A stretch of DNA of 64,000 nucleotides from Tomocerus qinae. Lineage: Eukaryota; Arthropoda; Collembola; Entomobryomorpha; Tomoceridae. The stretch covers positions 24,056,001 to 24,120,000 of the forward strand of contig CM034546.1 of NCBI GenBank assembly GCA_020055645.1. The letters are read 5' to 3'. Below, one piece after another: positions 8,938-20,380 of this stretch. The position numbers and the translations under genes are program-made. Position 1 is the stretch's first letter. Every line of letters starts with the position of its first letter. The notes beneath the pieces were generated by a model. The model searched no databases. It worked only from the letters and a program-made list of their open reading frames with translations, and was not told where the DNA came from.

Positions 8938-11900
8938 TTACAAAAAGTTGTCATAGCCATCAACACAAATTTTCTGCTTCCTTTTTTGCAGTAAGGAAAA
9001 ATGACCAAATGGAAGTACAGTGATTCCATCATCTAAGACAAAGTTACAGGTAGATAGGGGAGACATGGCAATTTTTGATTGTAACAAACCATAGATCTGT
9101 TGATCTAATGACCGTAACATATAAGTACTAATTATTTTAGTTTCCTTATTAAATAAACATTTTTCGTATTCCTCATACAAAATATTTTTTAACTTTTTTC
9201 GTGGAATGCTTTTCCCTCTTCTTTTAACTGACACTTTTTGCTTCAATTGTGGTTTATTACTAATCGTTTTCAATGCATACTGTTTCTTTGCAATTATAAT
9301 AGCACTATAAAGAATTTCACCGGATAGCTCGCATTTTAGGCATCCTAGCTTAGATTTTCGACTATCATCATAATAAGAATGTGACGTATCCAGATTACTA
9401 AAGTCCATAATGTAATTATCATCTAATTTCAATTCAGACAGCTCTTTATACAGATTTTTAGTGTATATTCTTAGGAGAAAGCTATCAGTATCAGAGTAAT
9501 ACAGTTTTACCCTGTTTCCAAAATGTTTTTTGATACCGTTATAGAATAATCGATAGACCAAATGCTTAGACAGATTAAGGACCGCATTCCCCACCAGGGG
9601 GAACTTGTTATAAAGTACTTTAGTTCGTTTTAACTCTACTACTGACAATCCTTCACTAATAATATTAAAATTATCAAAATTGTTTTTTGAAATATACTTT
9701 AATGCACTAAGCTCATCAATAACTAATTTGACATCTCTAAAGTTTTGTACGTTTGTGAGTTCCCCCGTATAACAAGTTTAAAAGATCTTTCGCATGTTGC
9801 GCCGCTTGGGGATTTGCTGCATTTTTTCTTATATTGATAAGTAAATCAACATAATTTGCAAAAATTGGTCGTTGTTCAAATTGAAGTACTTCATGTACTT
9901 GCGTAACCACAACACCCAACTCTATGTACAATCGCATTAGTTTCAAATGCACCCAGTAACTTTTCTTAGGATAAAATGTACACAAGAGCTTTTCCGTTTC
10001 AGTAAATTTAATATTCTCCTCCAAAATTAATGATTTCTGATAAGGAGATAAATGAGACTCGTTGATACACAATCTTTCTGGACCTGGTATGAGATCAATC
10101 AAATCATTTTGTATCTCGGGTGGTATGTGAAAGTCAACACATACAAAATATCCAGTAAGACCATCAATTTCAACTGTATGTATATCGAAAAGAGACAATT
10201 GAAAATCATTTAATAACTCATATTTACCTACAGGTAATGGTTGTTTTAATGCATATGAATATAATGAATTAATATCAAGCTGACATAAGTGGGTTTGTGG
10301 TAACTTGCGTTTATAATTTTTAAATCCAGGAATGTTGCTTTCTACATATTTTCCATTTACAATAGTTAGCCCACCAATTATACTAGTATGTGCGATAGCA
10401 TTAATCCTGGGACATCGTATGTATTCTATTTTTGCTTTAGTAAAATGCATACAGTTATTAAATGTTAACTGAGACGCACTAACACAATGGATAGGATCTA
10501 ATTTAAACTCTTTATAGTTAGCCACACGGTAAAAATAGTATATATCAATTAAAATAGCGCTGTCTAAAAGGCAATAAACATTTGTAAAGTCCAATAGATT
10601 TCTACAACCTAATTCACGGTAAAGCATTTTTGCCCTGTCATATGCTTCTTGAGAAACATCCGATTCTTTTAATTTACTGTAGAAAACTTCAATAGGTGGA
10701 AATTCAGTTTCTTGTAATCGTTCATGTGTCATCCACTCATAAGGATACACTGATTTTCTTAGCAAATCATCTAACAAATGTGACCATTGAGAAAACACTT
10801 GTGCTGTTACTTTAAAATGTTCTAATCCTGCTTTACGCAAATTGTCTGTTAAGGTTTCTAAGGAATGAGGTAAATGACGATAGGAATCTATTATTTTTAT
10901 TTTTCGGTCAAGTGTTATTGATAAATATTTATTTGTTGACTTTGGAATAACATCAACATATTCGACTCCTGCCTCTTTAATTCCTTTAATTAAAAATAAG
11001 CTGTCAAAGCTGCTAAAGTTATGAGCGATTACAGTTAAATATTTTCGATATTTTAAGTTTAAATTACAATTATTATGAACTTTACCAATATATCTACCTC
11101 CAGGCAAAGCATCACCATTCAAAGTTTCGTGTAAAAATGAATGTGTGTGATGTCGTACTGGTGGATTAATTTCAGTAAATTCTTTACCGCATTCAGCACA
11201 TTCCTCTCTAGTCTCCCAATCTAATTCATCTTCAGCTGTCATGATTATATTATCTTTGTTTTCCTGCAACATTGGTAAGTATTTATCAGCCAGCTCCAGT
11301 AACGTTTTAACCAGATCTACAGCTGCATCGTCACCATAATAAAATTTTTGTTCTAACAAACATTGACCCGGTCCGTGCATAACAAGGCTATAGCACATAG
11401 GGTTTTGTATACTGTCAATATTTTTATTTGTCCTATGTGAAAATGCAGTAATCATACTCTCAAAATCAATTGATACACAGTAGGCAGAAGCAAAAGTCAT
11501 GTATTTGTGTTTGAATTCATAATGTGATTCCCATGAAAAAACCTGCTTGTTGTTTCACTACGCCATAACATTCTTTACTATGCTTGTTTCTAGTCTGCTT
11601 ACTGTGAAAGCTGTTGAGGCAAGTCAAACAATAATATTTTTGCGTGATGTGTCCTTTCGCTATTGTTTTTTGTCTATATGAATTCAAAAATGTATCTAAG
11701 TTGTATATTAACACATAATGTCCGTATAGGTTCCCCGTTTTCTTGTCAAAATGTGTTAGCAATAATAAGTTAACCACTATTTTACCTACTTCATATGTTT
11801 TCATTGACGTTCTGTATGCATAAATCTGTTTTTCATTCAACATGAATACATTAACAACAAATTTTGGATTATTTTTTTCAAACAATGTTATATGTTTTTC

Positions 11901-12802
11901 GTTAACATACAATGGAATATTGTCAAAATTAATTTGTTTGTTATATACATTACTATGAAGAAAAGTTCTATATATCTTTCTATTATTCTCAATTTCAAAT
12001 TTTCTTTTTTTGCTCGGTAAGTCAAGATACTTAGCTATTATACATTTTTGAAAGCAGTAATCTGATTTAATATTATACAATCCACATGTCCTTTCAAATA
12101 TTTTTGGCGTGGGAATGAACATAGCACCAGAAAACATTTGCATTTTCGCAATGTTAATTTCCATAAAATTAATACCAACTATTATCCAATTGGATCCACC
12201 ACGGAGGAATCCATTAACTGAATTGATTATATGAAATAATGATGTACGGTATATTCTACTAATATCATTCACATTTATCAATAGCAAAGTTATTGCATTG
12301 AACGGTACATTTTCTCGAACATCTAGTTTTGCATTAAACATAGCTACATTTAATTTTATTTGAGCTTTGATTTGGTTATGTTTACGCAGCCTTATTTTAA
12401 GTAAATTAGCAATATGATTTTTATGTCTTTCAAAAAATTGTCTTACTGACATAACCTCAACCGGATTATTATCATCATCATCTTGATACATTGCAATGTC
12501 TTCATCTTCTGTGTTCTGTAAATAATAGGTTTCCAAAAATCCCAAGTGTGCTCTTGCTTTAAGTATGAATGGAGAAGGATCCAGACTTAGTTGTCTTCCC
12601 AGACCACGCTGATTATTTCGTTGTATAACTGTACATCTGTGATCCAATCTAGTACGGTAAACGAATCCACAACTTTGACATCTATGAACTCTTGAAAAGT
12701 GGAGTTCAACGTAATGAAACTGAGGTGCTGTGTAGTCACAAAGACTGCATTTTTTCTAAAACAACCAATTTCGATCTTTGATAAATGTTTCATAAATTTC
12801 AT
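8938..12802 (-). pseudogene. DNA polymerase B (protein-primed type), frame broken twice
   Basis: Three frames follow each other. The N-terminal part (11517 to about 12700) has zinc-knuckle like Cys/His pairs at both ends (including CLTCLNSFHSKQ-x-x-x-KH-x-x-x-C) and the conserved lead region of Polinton polymerases. The middle (9737-11500) has the 3'-5' exonuclease Exo I (IDFES) and Exo II (NFSSFDSLF) motifs and palm motif A (DINSLYSYAL). The last part (8938-9648 and somewhat upstream) has palm motif C (YSDTDS). The frame changes in a run of six A at about 11536-11541 and in a run of five C at 9762-9766 (plus strand), just at motif B. Both are homopolymers. It replicates the element; as assembled it is inactive. 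Confidence 0.92.
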
Positions 12803-13086
12803 AAAATAATAATTAAATGATTTCAGAATTTAGAGGTATGAAAAGTTAACTTACTGTTTTTAACACTGTTCCTGTCATGCTATAATGTAAGTGGTAAATT
12901 TCACTCAATAGAGAAAAGCTAGTTATTGTATTGCAATAAAAGAACTACTGCGAACCGAATCATCGGAGTCAAATTCTACTATCCGTTAAACTAAACCTAA
13001 CAACCAGTCTATATCGTCAACAGCTGACTACCCTCTGACATAAGTATAATGATATCAACACCAGTTTATAGATCAAGCAATTTTTT
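12803..13086. other. Gap upstream of the polymerase gene
   Basis: No open frame. It may hold the polymerase promoter or a non-coding first exon: on the minus strand the polymerase frame continues up to about 12700 without an ATG. Confidence 0.4.
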
Positions 13087-13576
13087 TTATTTCCTGTTTA
13101 CAATTTGTTTACAACAAGGTCTTTCGCATATTACTTCGTACACAAAAAGGTTGATGTCCTTTTGCTGTTTCGTTTGCTTCTTTCTCCGTACACCTTTTCC
13201 CTCTTTCGCATACTTTTCCTTTAGTTCCGTTGTCAGTTTCTGCAATAACGTTTTCCTGCAACACCATGTACCAACTGCTGTAGTTGAACCTATAGTACAA
13301 ACGTAAGCCAAATGATCAACTTACATTTCCTTCTCCGTGAGCCGACTGCTTTCCTTCGTTTTTACAGTATCCTTTTTCCTAGCAGATGGTAACTGCAGCT
13401 CTGCATCCAGCGGTTTAATATGTTGTATCTCCCAGTAATCATCTAATTGTTCACGAAAGCTGGAATATGTAAATGAATAACTGTAAAATGTAATTCAACA
13501 GACAGACTATTGACATGATCTATTTTTGTACTTACACCTCCGGAATAAGTGTATCCTCTACTTCAATCCAATCCAT
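13087..13576 (-). CDS. Small spliced hypothetical gene
   Basis: Read from splice signals: an ATG at 13576 with exon 1 to 13536 (GTAAGT donor), exon 2 from 13459 to 13325 after a TTCCAG acceptor (charged, containing LDDYWEIQHIKPLDAELQLP), then a GTAAGT donor. A third exon after one of three in-phase AG acceptors at 13275-13300 would run to a stop near 13109. Alternatively the protein ends at the TAA just after exon 2 (about 60 aa). No family recognised. It is divergent from the three-exon gene starting at 13766, sharing a promoter region. Confidence 0.35.
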
Positions 13577-13670
13577 GGTTACGGTTACAATTCAGAACAA
13601 CAACTGAATAAATTTAACTCACCTCCTTACATATACACTCTAAATTGGTCAACGGACACAAGGTTACAAG

Positions 13671-13678
13671 TATAAAAG
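13671..13678 (+). promoter_or_regulatory. TATA box for the three-exon accessory gene
   Basis: TATAAAAG lies 95 bp upstream of the ATG at 13766, in the 190 bp between two divergent starts. A CA-containing initiator-like sequence (TCATCACAGT) lies about 30 bp downstream. This is the clearest core promoter in the element. Confidence 0.6.
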
Positions 13679-13765
13679 CACAGGAAATTTATAACATTCA
13701 TCACAGTACATTTTCTGCTCAACTATAATAATTCCACTCTACTTACAATTCATTACAAATTCGTA

Positions 13766-15543
13766 ATGCAATTTATAGACAACGAAGCCGAAGGTAAATA
13801 ACATTTTGGTTTTTTGATCTTGTTCAATTGTATGATATTCAAAAATAATTTTTTTTAAATCTCTTTTTACAGAAATGGTTCCCGTATTTCATACAGTTAG
13901 AAGATCAATTCCAGCGGGCTATCAACATCCAAATTACTATTTTAACCCTCCCAAGGATACTAGGCAGCTAAAAGAGGGAGAAGCTCCCTTCGTTATGAAG
14001 CTGCAAGAAGAAGAATTCATCACTAAGGATTGTGGCGACTGGGAATGGACGGAGAAGTGGAAGCCTAAAAACCTGAATGATCGGAAAATTTATGAATCAT
14101 TATCTAACGACAAGAAGAAACACTTCTTTCGATTATATACCAGACGTCTTTTTCCTATCATGGCTAAAATTATTCCTGGCATTCGCTACAGCTTGGAAAA
14201 GCGTGCCATTATCTCCAATGAATATGCAAATGGTAAATATAAATTATGTGCAAATTTAACTATGTCTAATACATACATAATATATACATCTACTTATTTA
14301 TTTATTTCCTTATTCGTCATTAGGTAAAGCTCTTCTTACCAGAAAAATGCCACCAAACCATCCTGACGATGAAGAAAGTGACAATGATGACATCATTAAC
14401 GACGAAGACGATGGAGATGAAGTGGAAACTAACGAAATTAAGGAAATTGATGAAATTCCAGAGAGCGATGATGACGTGATGGAGGTAGTGAATGACGAAT
14501 GTGGATCTAGAGCACCACTGAGACCGAAACCAGTGTCTAAGATTCAGAAAGGAGACGGACCAATAAAAATCAATAAAAAGGGTAAGAAAAAATATTTACT
14601 GAAATTAGCTCTCTACATAGTGTCTCAGGGAAATACTGAAGAGAATGTGCTGTATAACGAAGCCAAATTAATTATAGAGTCTTTGCAACCCACTACTTCC
14701 ACGGCAGCTAAAGTGCGAAAAATAACAGCCAGTTCCAAACCGAATCAAAGCTTTATTAAGCCCGTGGTTTCTGGACACAGCACCCCGCTATCAAGGATGC
14801 AGCGTTATTTTGGATTTGATGATGACGAAGACGAAGACGAAGACAAAGAAAATTCTCAAATGATTAACGAGGACATGCCTAATGACTCGTTTGATGAGTA
14901 TTTGGAAAAGCTACAAGAAGAAGTAAGGAAACCTGTTACAACCACTCCAGTTCCAGTAAAAGCAACGGCATCATTATGCTCTCCTGACGAAGATTTGTAT
15001 GAAGAACCAAATAATGGTAAAAGTAAGCCAATTAAAACACCTTTGATAGTACCAATGCAAAATTCGGCAAAAAGATACCTAAAGTGGTATCTTTCAGGTG
15101 CAGCTTCAACCGTGTCTCAAAAGGACATTGAATCAATGAACAACTACCATGCTGGTGTAACTATTCCTGTTCCATCTGTAACTGAAATAGAAAAGAACAT
15201 TGCTAGGTACAATAACTGGACTCCAGATTTTGTGACACTTAGTCATAAAATCTACATTTCAGAAATGCGTGATGATTTCGGTCAGCCTTCTCATAGGTTG
15301 ATGGTAACATTGCAAAAAATTAAAGGTACATTTGCAGGTCAAATCATAAATTGTTCTATGGAAGAGTGTTGTCAGTTAATAACAGCACTCGATTGGGCAC
15401 TGCATGCACTTTCAAAAAAACTTGCTTATTCACAGATGTTGAAGGCAAAGTCTATCGCAGTAACTCCACTGGATAGAATCAATGCAGAACGCAAATATAA
15501 GGAGAGAATGGCTAAAATTCTGGCACTAGAAAATGCAAATTAG
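13766..15543 (+). CDS. Acidic accessory protein, three exons, function unknown
   Basis: Exons 13766-13793, 13873-14232 and 14324-15543 join in phase 1 at both introns (79 and 91 bp) and give an open frame of 535 aa. The N-terminal 130 aa are folded-looking with W-rich text (CGDWEWTEKWKPKNL). A very acidic stretch follows (NDDIINDEDDGDEVETN), then a Lys-rich segment, more Asp/Glu repeats and a C-terminal folded region of about 150 aa (YLKWYLSGAASTVSQKDIES, later CQLITALDWALHALSKKLAY). I recognise no family. It sits in the accessory right arm with its own TATA box and may be a regulatory or nuclear protein; that is only inference. Confidence 0.75.
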
Positions 15544-16134
15544 TTAGTTAGTACGATCGGTGTAATGTGTAGATACAATGCTATTAATTACATCGGATAC
15601 AGTTTACTACATTGATTTGTATCACTTTTATTTTTACCCTATTAGATTATGCAGATAGTGATTATAGTTTTATAGATAAGTGATTGATTTCAGTTAAGTT
15701 CAAAAGAATAATCTTCTGTTGCTTCTTTTTCCTAATACTCTGCCTTAGATTATAACATTTTTGTGTTAATGTCATTTATATGTTAATACACCAATAACTT
15801 TGACTAATTACTATTTTTTGAGGATGGGTCAAACGATATTTGTTTTGTATATCTTTGGTCTATCATTGGAAACATAGTAATATAGAACCTACCAACAGTA
15901 TTCTCATGTAAATAATTTAAAACTACACACTTAAAATTGTTTCAACTAATTATGTAAATGTGAGCCGGTATATGAATCCTATTTGTAATGTAAATGTATC
16001 ATAATTGTATGCGTGTATGATGTTGAAAATTTTGCACAATAAAAAATGACATTAACAACAATAATATTGTTAAACATTATTATTTCCATTCGTTATTTCA
16101 ATTGACTAATTACATATATTTTATTTCGAAACAG
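15544..16134. other. Non-coding gap in the right arm
   Basis: AT-rich with no open frame of note. An AATAAA near 16039 could serve as a poly(A) signal for the upstream gene. An upstream exon of the dUTPase-fold gene must lie here or further left if that gene is spliced as proposed. Confidence 0.4.
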
Positions 16135-16686
16135 GAAAGAAACATGAGGAGCATACTGTGTCAAAATTTCACATAAAAATAAACAAAGTACAAGGATCAA
16201 ACACAACAATTTGTCGCAACCATCCAACCGACAAGAAAATGATTGCTTGTGCAAAATATTATCCTTTAGAATGGTATTGATTTGCATAAACTCACATTAT
16301 TTAAACCTATTTTATTTGTTATGATTTTCTTATTATTATTTTGCAGTCCTGAAAACAAAACAATATATCCCTACGACAAGTTCAAAATAGACTTTGGGAT
16401 TTGCATCAAACTGCCTAAGGATACAATAGGAGTCATTACACTCAATGCAAGTTTTGAGAAACGTGATATATTTATGTTATCATCCAACACCTTTACATCG
16501 TTAGAACCCAAACACATTGTTCTACATTTGAATAATGCAAGTAGAAACAAATATAACATACGAGAGTTTGATAATGTTGCACATTTAGCTATCCTACCCA
16601 TTACTTATTTTCCATATGAAGTAACATGTCCCAAGCGTTATCTTGAACCTTGGAATACTGCTACTGATTCCTCATTTGAATTTTAA
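16135..16686 (+). CDS. dUTPase-fold protein, probably non-catalytic, partial gene model
   Basis: Two exons are visible: 16135-16273 (acceptor CGAAACAG, donor GTATTG) and 16347-16686 (acceptor TTTGCAG), joined in phase 2. The order of strands follows trimeric dUTPases: a degenerate motif 1 with A-K-Y-Y-P-L, then PENKTIYPYDKFKIDFGICI, IKLPKDTIGVITL, and NVAHLAILPI near the end where dUTPases have D-R-I-A-Q-L-I. The motif 3 Asp and Tyr (G-V-I-D-x-x-Y-x-G-E) are absent, so catalysis is unlikely. Adenovirus E4-ORF1 is a known case of a dUTPase fold reused for signalling. The first exon with the start codon is not identified. Confidence 0.6.
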
Positions 16687-17010
16687 AAAAATGTAAGAAT
16701 AACTTGTTCCAGTAATAAATGAATGTCTACAAAGAAAAAAATTGGCTTACAATCATTTGCATAATACCGAACTAGTAAATTGCATACAATGTTTAGTGAA
16801 ATAAAATTACAGATGGTCATCATATAAAAATCTAGACCTTGTTCTATTGAATGCATGTTGCATTTATACATACATATTAATATACTGCATTTTAGTCTTA
16901 GACTTGCATTACTCTACGCATTACTTAAAAGTTTCAAAAAGTTCACAAAAGAAAATGAGTGACAACAGTGAAATTCAATTTTTATTTCAAGTATTTCCAG
17001 TGAATCGGTA

Positions 17011-17466
17011 TTGGTACAGGGCGAAGACAACGGATTACCTTTCCACATTACATCGGTTCAAACATCAGGAACCGGAAATGAATCTGAAATAGAAGTTGTA
17101 GACCTGTCTAGTGACTCGGAAGAAGAAGTTGAACAGGAGGTTGAAATTCAAGACGGACAGTTCTGCGATGTGGAGACTCCAATTTGTCAGGCGCCTACTA
17201 ATTCACTACCAACTACGAGTGTCTTGGTGCGGGTTGGAAAATCGAGCAAACGGAGCGAGTGTGTGTACGCGTGCAAACCGTGTAAAGATACTAATAACAT
17301 TATAATTTGCAGTAAATGCTGGAAACCGGAGGTTAGCAGATATGCTAACCTGAGACACAAAGTTTGTGCTGCGTGTCAACTTAATCATCCTCAACTAAGA
17401 AGACATCTCAAGACTCGGATGGCAAAGTTGAATTACAGTGCTACACTCAGCCCTGAAAATATGTAA
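17011..17466 (+). CDS. SUMO-interaction motif and Cys-cluster protein
   Basis: About 150 aa in an open frame with no ATG at its start; a nearby ATG at 16955 (MSDNSEIQ) is in another frame, so a short intron or a shift may link them (a CCAG acceptor ends at 17000). The N-terminal part contains VVDLSSDSEEE, a textbook SUMO-interaction motif: a hydrophobic core followed by phosphorylatable Ser and acidic residues. The C-terminal half has pairs C-x2-C and C-x-x-C (CVYACKPC, CSKCW, CAACQLNH), likely binding two zinc ions. Viral SIM proteins often act on PML bodies or the SUMO system. Here that is inference. Confidence 0.55.
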   Translation: MVQGEDNGLPFHITSVQTSGTGNESEIEVVDLSSDSEEEVEQEVEIQDGQFCDVETPICQAPTNSLPTTSVLVRVGKSSKRSECVYACKPCKDTNNIIICSKCWKPEVSRYANLRHKVCAACQLNHPQLRRHLKTRMAKLNYSATLSPENM

Positions 17467-17772
17467 TCTCAAAAATACTTGATTGTGAGATAAACTGTAA
17501 ATGAATGAATAAAGTCAGCTTGTCTCTGAATATAGTACAAAAAGTTTAACAATTTTATTATTGATTCATCTATTGATATATAGTACAATTTATATTAAAA
17601 AGCTGCATGAATGCATATAAAATATTATAGTTAATAGGTGGTCTGCATACTACTTTAATTTACAGCATATTAGTGTATTGAGTTAAAATAAGTAAACAGC
17701 ATACATATTTACATGTTATTTTCTCATACCTTTTGTTGCTTTCCACGCACCATCCGTCAACATAGTTAGTCC
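17467..17772. other. Right terminal region of the Polinton
   Basis: AT-rich, with AATAAA near 17507 downstream of the last gene. No tandem repeats comparable to the left array and no inverted repeat of the window start were found. Homology to BTBD intron 5 starts at about 17773. Confidence 0.45.
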
Positions 17773-19856
17773 GCATAGTCAACTGCTATAAAAATTAATT
17801 AATGTTCCATGCCTACCTAATTTTTGTGTCAAATTATATTTTGAAAAATATGGAAATTCCAGACTCCAATATTTATCCAACTTTTACATTTTGAAAATAA
17901 ATGTCATAGCTACTCTAACGTTGATAGGTAGGGGTGGATATTAAACCGTAGGATATCCTGAGAGAACTTGTGGGAATGGTCACACAAAGGAATCTATTAA
18001 GGAGGAATGCTGTATGTATATTGTATAGGAGACAAATGATCCCTACAAACCGGTAGGGATCATCACAAAGTAAACGGACAGCTTTTTCAAAAAGTACCAA
18101 AAAATCTAGATCCATCTAGGGCTTTCAACAAAAAGAGCCTAAATTTATATCATAATATATCGAATATAACATTTGGCCATATGAATATTATGCCTCCTGT
18201 GAAATCAACTACTAATAACGGTACTGACTGGAAACTGTGAAAACAATTAAGTGTAACCCTGCAATAGAAGACAGTATACACACTGTAATGATTTTCCTAA
18301 TAGATATAGTAAACGGTGGTCGTATTAAGCATTTGAACACTGGGCCTATTCAGAATATAGGTACACAAATGATGACACAATATATTGCAAAAACTTACGT
18401 GTGTTTCTTTTCTTTTCGAAGCCAGAAATATCGAAATAATTTAACTTTTTCTTCCGGTTCGAAGAGATTACTTGGTTCAATGACTGAGAAAAAATCTTCG
18501 GGAGATATCGATGACATTCTTATATGGCGAACAACCCCATCCAAAATCCCCTTCAGATTTTCACTTGTCTTGTCCTTCTTCTGCAGGCCGCATTGGTGTT
18601 CACCCCACCTGATTTATACCATTACAGTGATTAAAATTCAACTAGTACTTAAACCACCACCAAACTCGGACAAACATGGTTGTCGTGAGACATTAGCTAG
18701 CTACATTCAATCTATTGTTACATGAAAGTCATGTCAGCAGTCAGCTGCGGACACTGCAGCGCTGTGGATGGTATTATTTCGATTAGCTAAAATAGACAGC
18801 GATTTAGTTAGTGATAAACCACAAAAGACTACAGAAGGGAGTAAATTGTAAATAGCAAACGCTAACTGCTCTCACTCATTTGAATGAAGGTATTTTAGTA
18901 AAGGCAATTAAGAAGCTCCACTATAACCCTAAAAGAAATCATCGAATTTGTGGTAACTGTAAATACGCCTAAAATCTAAGATGATAAAGCCGTTTACAAA
19001 CAAAAAATCTAAAGTCATATTTAACATTGTAGTTATTATATAGCTACCAACAGGTACCCTGAATATTATGTTGAAACAGGATACAAAATTTACTTTGAGA
19101 CCCGATATTTCTACACCCAATGGTAAGTTAAGCTTAAACATGGGGTGGCGCCAAAAACTAGAAATAAGAAAATGTTAATGGGATGACTGTCTACATTGTC
19201 TCTACGGCATTTATAAAATGCTTGGGTTGAAATGTCTTGGGTTTTCATAAAAGCATTTTATGTTTTAAAACTACCTGATTAGGCTTTTGAATACGTCAAT
19301 TTCAGGGGGAGCTTGAAAATCGTTTGCTTTTAGGAATTCGCTAAGATGGCGTTGAGTAAAGCGAAGTAAATCATCGGACTTGACAATCTGGTCGAAGTTG
19401 CTAAAATTATGTGCATTTTATACATTAAACCAAATAATAAAATACAAAATTAAAATATTGTACAGATGTGTTATAATAATATAAATAAACATTTAAACTA
19501 TTTGGCAATTTGAAAATGTTTACTTTATCACAAATCCACAAACACTTCCCCGTAACTGCGCGTTGTTACTCCGATCGGCCTCTTGGAGTATACTCACTAC
19601 ATTTTTGGCCGACAAAGTATTTTGAAGTTTTTTGGCACAAAGATCCTCCAACTCTGGTATTTTGCACAAGTGGGCAGCCGACATTGTGGCAGCCATGTCG
19701 TTTTCCTCGATAGCTTTCTCGTCCTGATACACATACTGCAATAAGTAGTGCAAAAGAAACTTTAAGGCTTACTATTATCTTCCGGTCAAATCATTATGAA
19801 TAGGAAATACTGATAAAATAAAATTTCTATCCATAAAGAAGTTTTGCAATTTCATT

Positions 19857-20095
19857 ACGTACTATGATCACCAAATAAGTTTGGACAATAAGATTGAAGA
19901 ATAATAAAACCGATAAGAAAATATAATAGGCGAGTTCGCGCGTCAGTGAGCATGAACAATACAGGAGTTCGTGCTTCCATGAGCACCTTTGTTCGTGCTC
20001 ACTGAAACGCAAACTCCCCTATTGTGTATTCTTATCGGCTTTATTGTTCTTCAATCTTATTGTCCAAAGTTATTTGGCGATCATAGTAACTACAA
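19857..20095. mobile_element. Foldback MITE in intron 2 of copy D
   Basis: Two long arms are near-perfect inverted repeats of each other: both read ACTATGATC(A/G)CCAAATAA, then TTGGACAATAAGATTGAAGA, then CGATAAGAA, and both meet at CAGTGAGCA. Arms are about 100 bp. A truncated relative is in intron 5 of copy A (45220-45345). No coding capacity. Confidence 0.8.
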
Positions 20096-20213
20096 AAACT
20101 AATTTTCGAGTATACTCTTAATGTTTTAATTTTCAGGATTCAATGTTTAGCACCGGAATTGGCGAAAACTGAAACCAACTAAATTACTCTGAAGGTTGCA
20201 CCTACTATACACT

Positions 20214-20380
20214 CAAAGACGTATTTAGGGGGGGGGGTGCTATGGTGCTTAGGCGCCCCCTAAATTTTCCTAAAAAACATTAGATAATTCACAAGAATTG
20301 ATAAAAAGTAGTTTTATACATAAGAAAAATCTGCTTGTATGTTTAAGCACCCCTTAAATTAATTTCTAGATACGCCCTTG
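20214..20380. mobile_element. hAT-like MITE
   Basis: Termini CAAAGACGTATTTAG and, in reverse complement, CAAGGGCGTATCTAG, 167 bp apart. The flanks TATACACT and TATACTGT are an imperfect 8 bp duplication. It includes a run of ten G and GC-rich internal arms. No ORF. Confidence 0.55.

Larger units (their letters stand above)
1..17772. mobile_element. Maverick/Polinton element, adintovirus-like, near complete
   Basis: The hallmark set is present in one block: retroviral-type integrase, DNA polymerase B, FtsK/HerA-type packaging ATPase, adenain-like protease, double-jelly-roll-like major capsid and penton-like minor capsid proteins. This set defines Polintons and the related adintoviruses, which are large self-synthesising transposons thought to be able to form virions. 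I did not find terminal inverted repeats, so the left end may lie before the window. The right end is inferred at about 17772, where the sequence becomes alignable to intron 5 of BTBD copies A (about 45353) and C. Several genes are intact while others carry lesions, so this copy is recent but probably not autonomous as assembled. Confidence 0.9.

Noticed and set aside
13049-13311. Overlapping open frames on both strands
   Set aside because: The plus frame is a Phe-rich complement. A Lys-rich minus frame is out of phase with the better supported upstream exons.
1-17772. Terminal inverted repeats of the Polinton
   Set aside because: Comparison of the first 100 bases with the region around 17467-17772 showed no convincing inverted match; the left end may lie outside the window.
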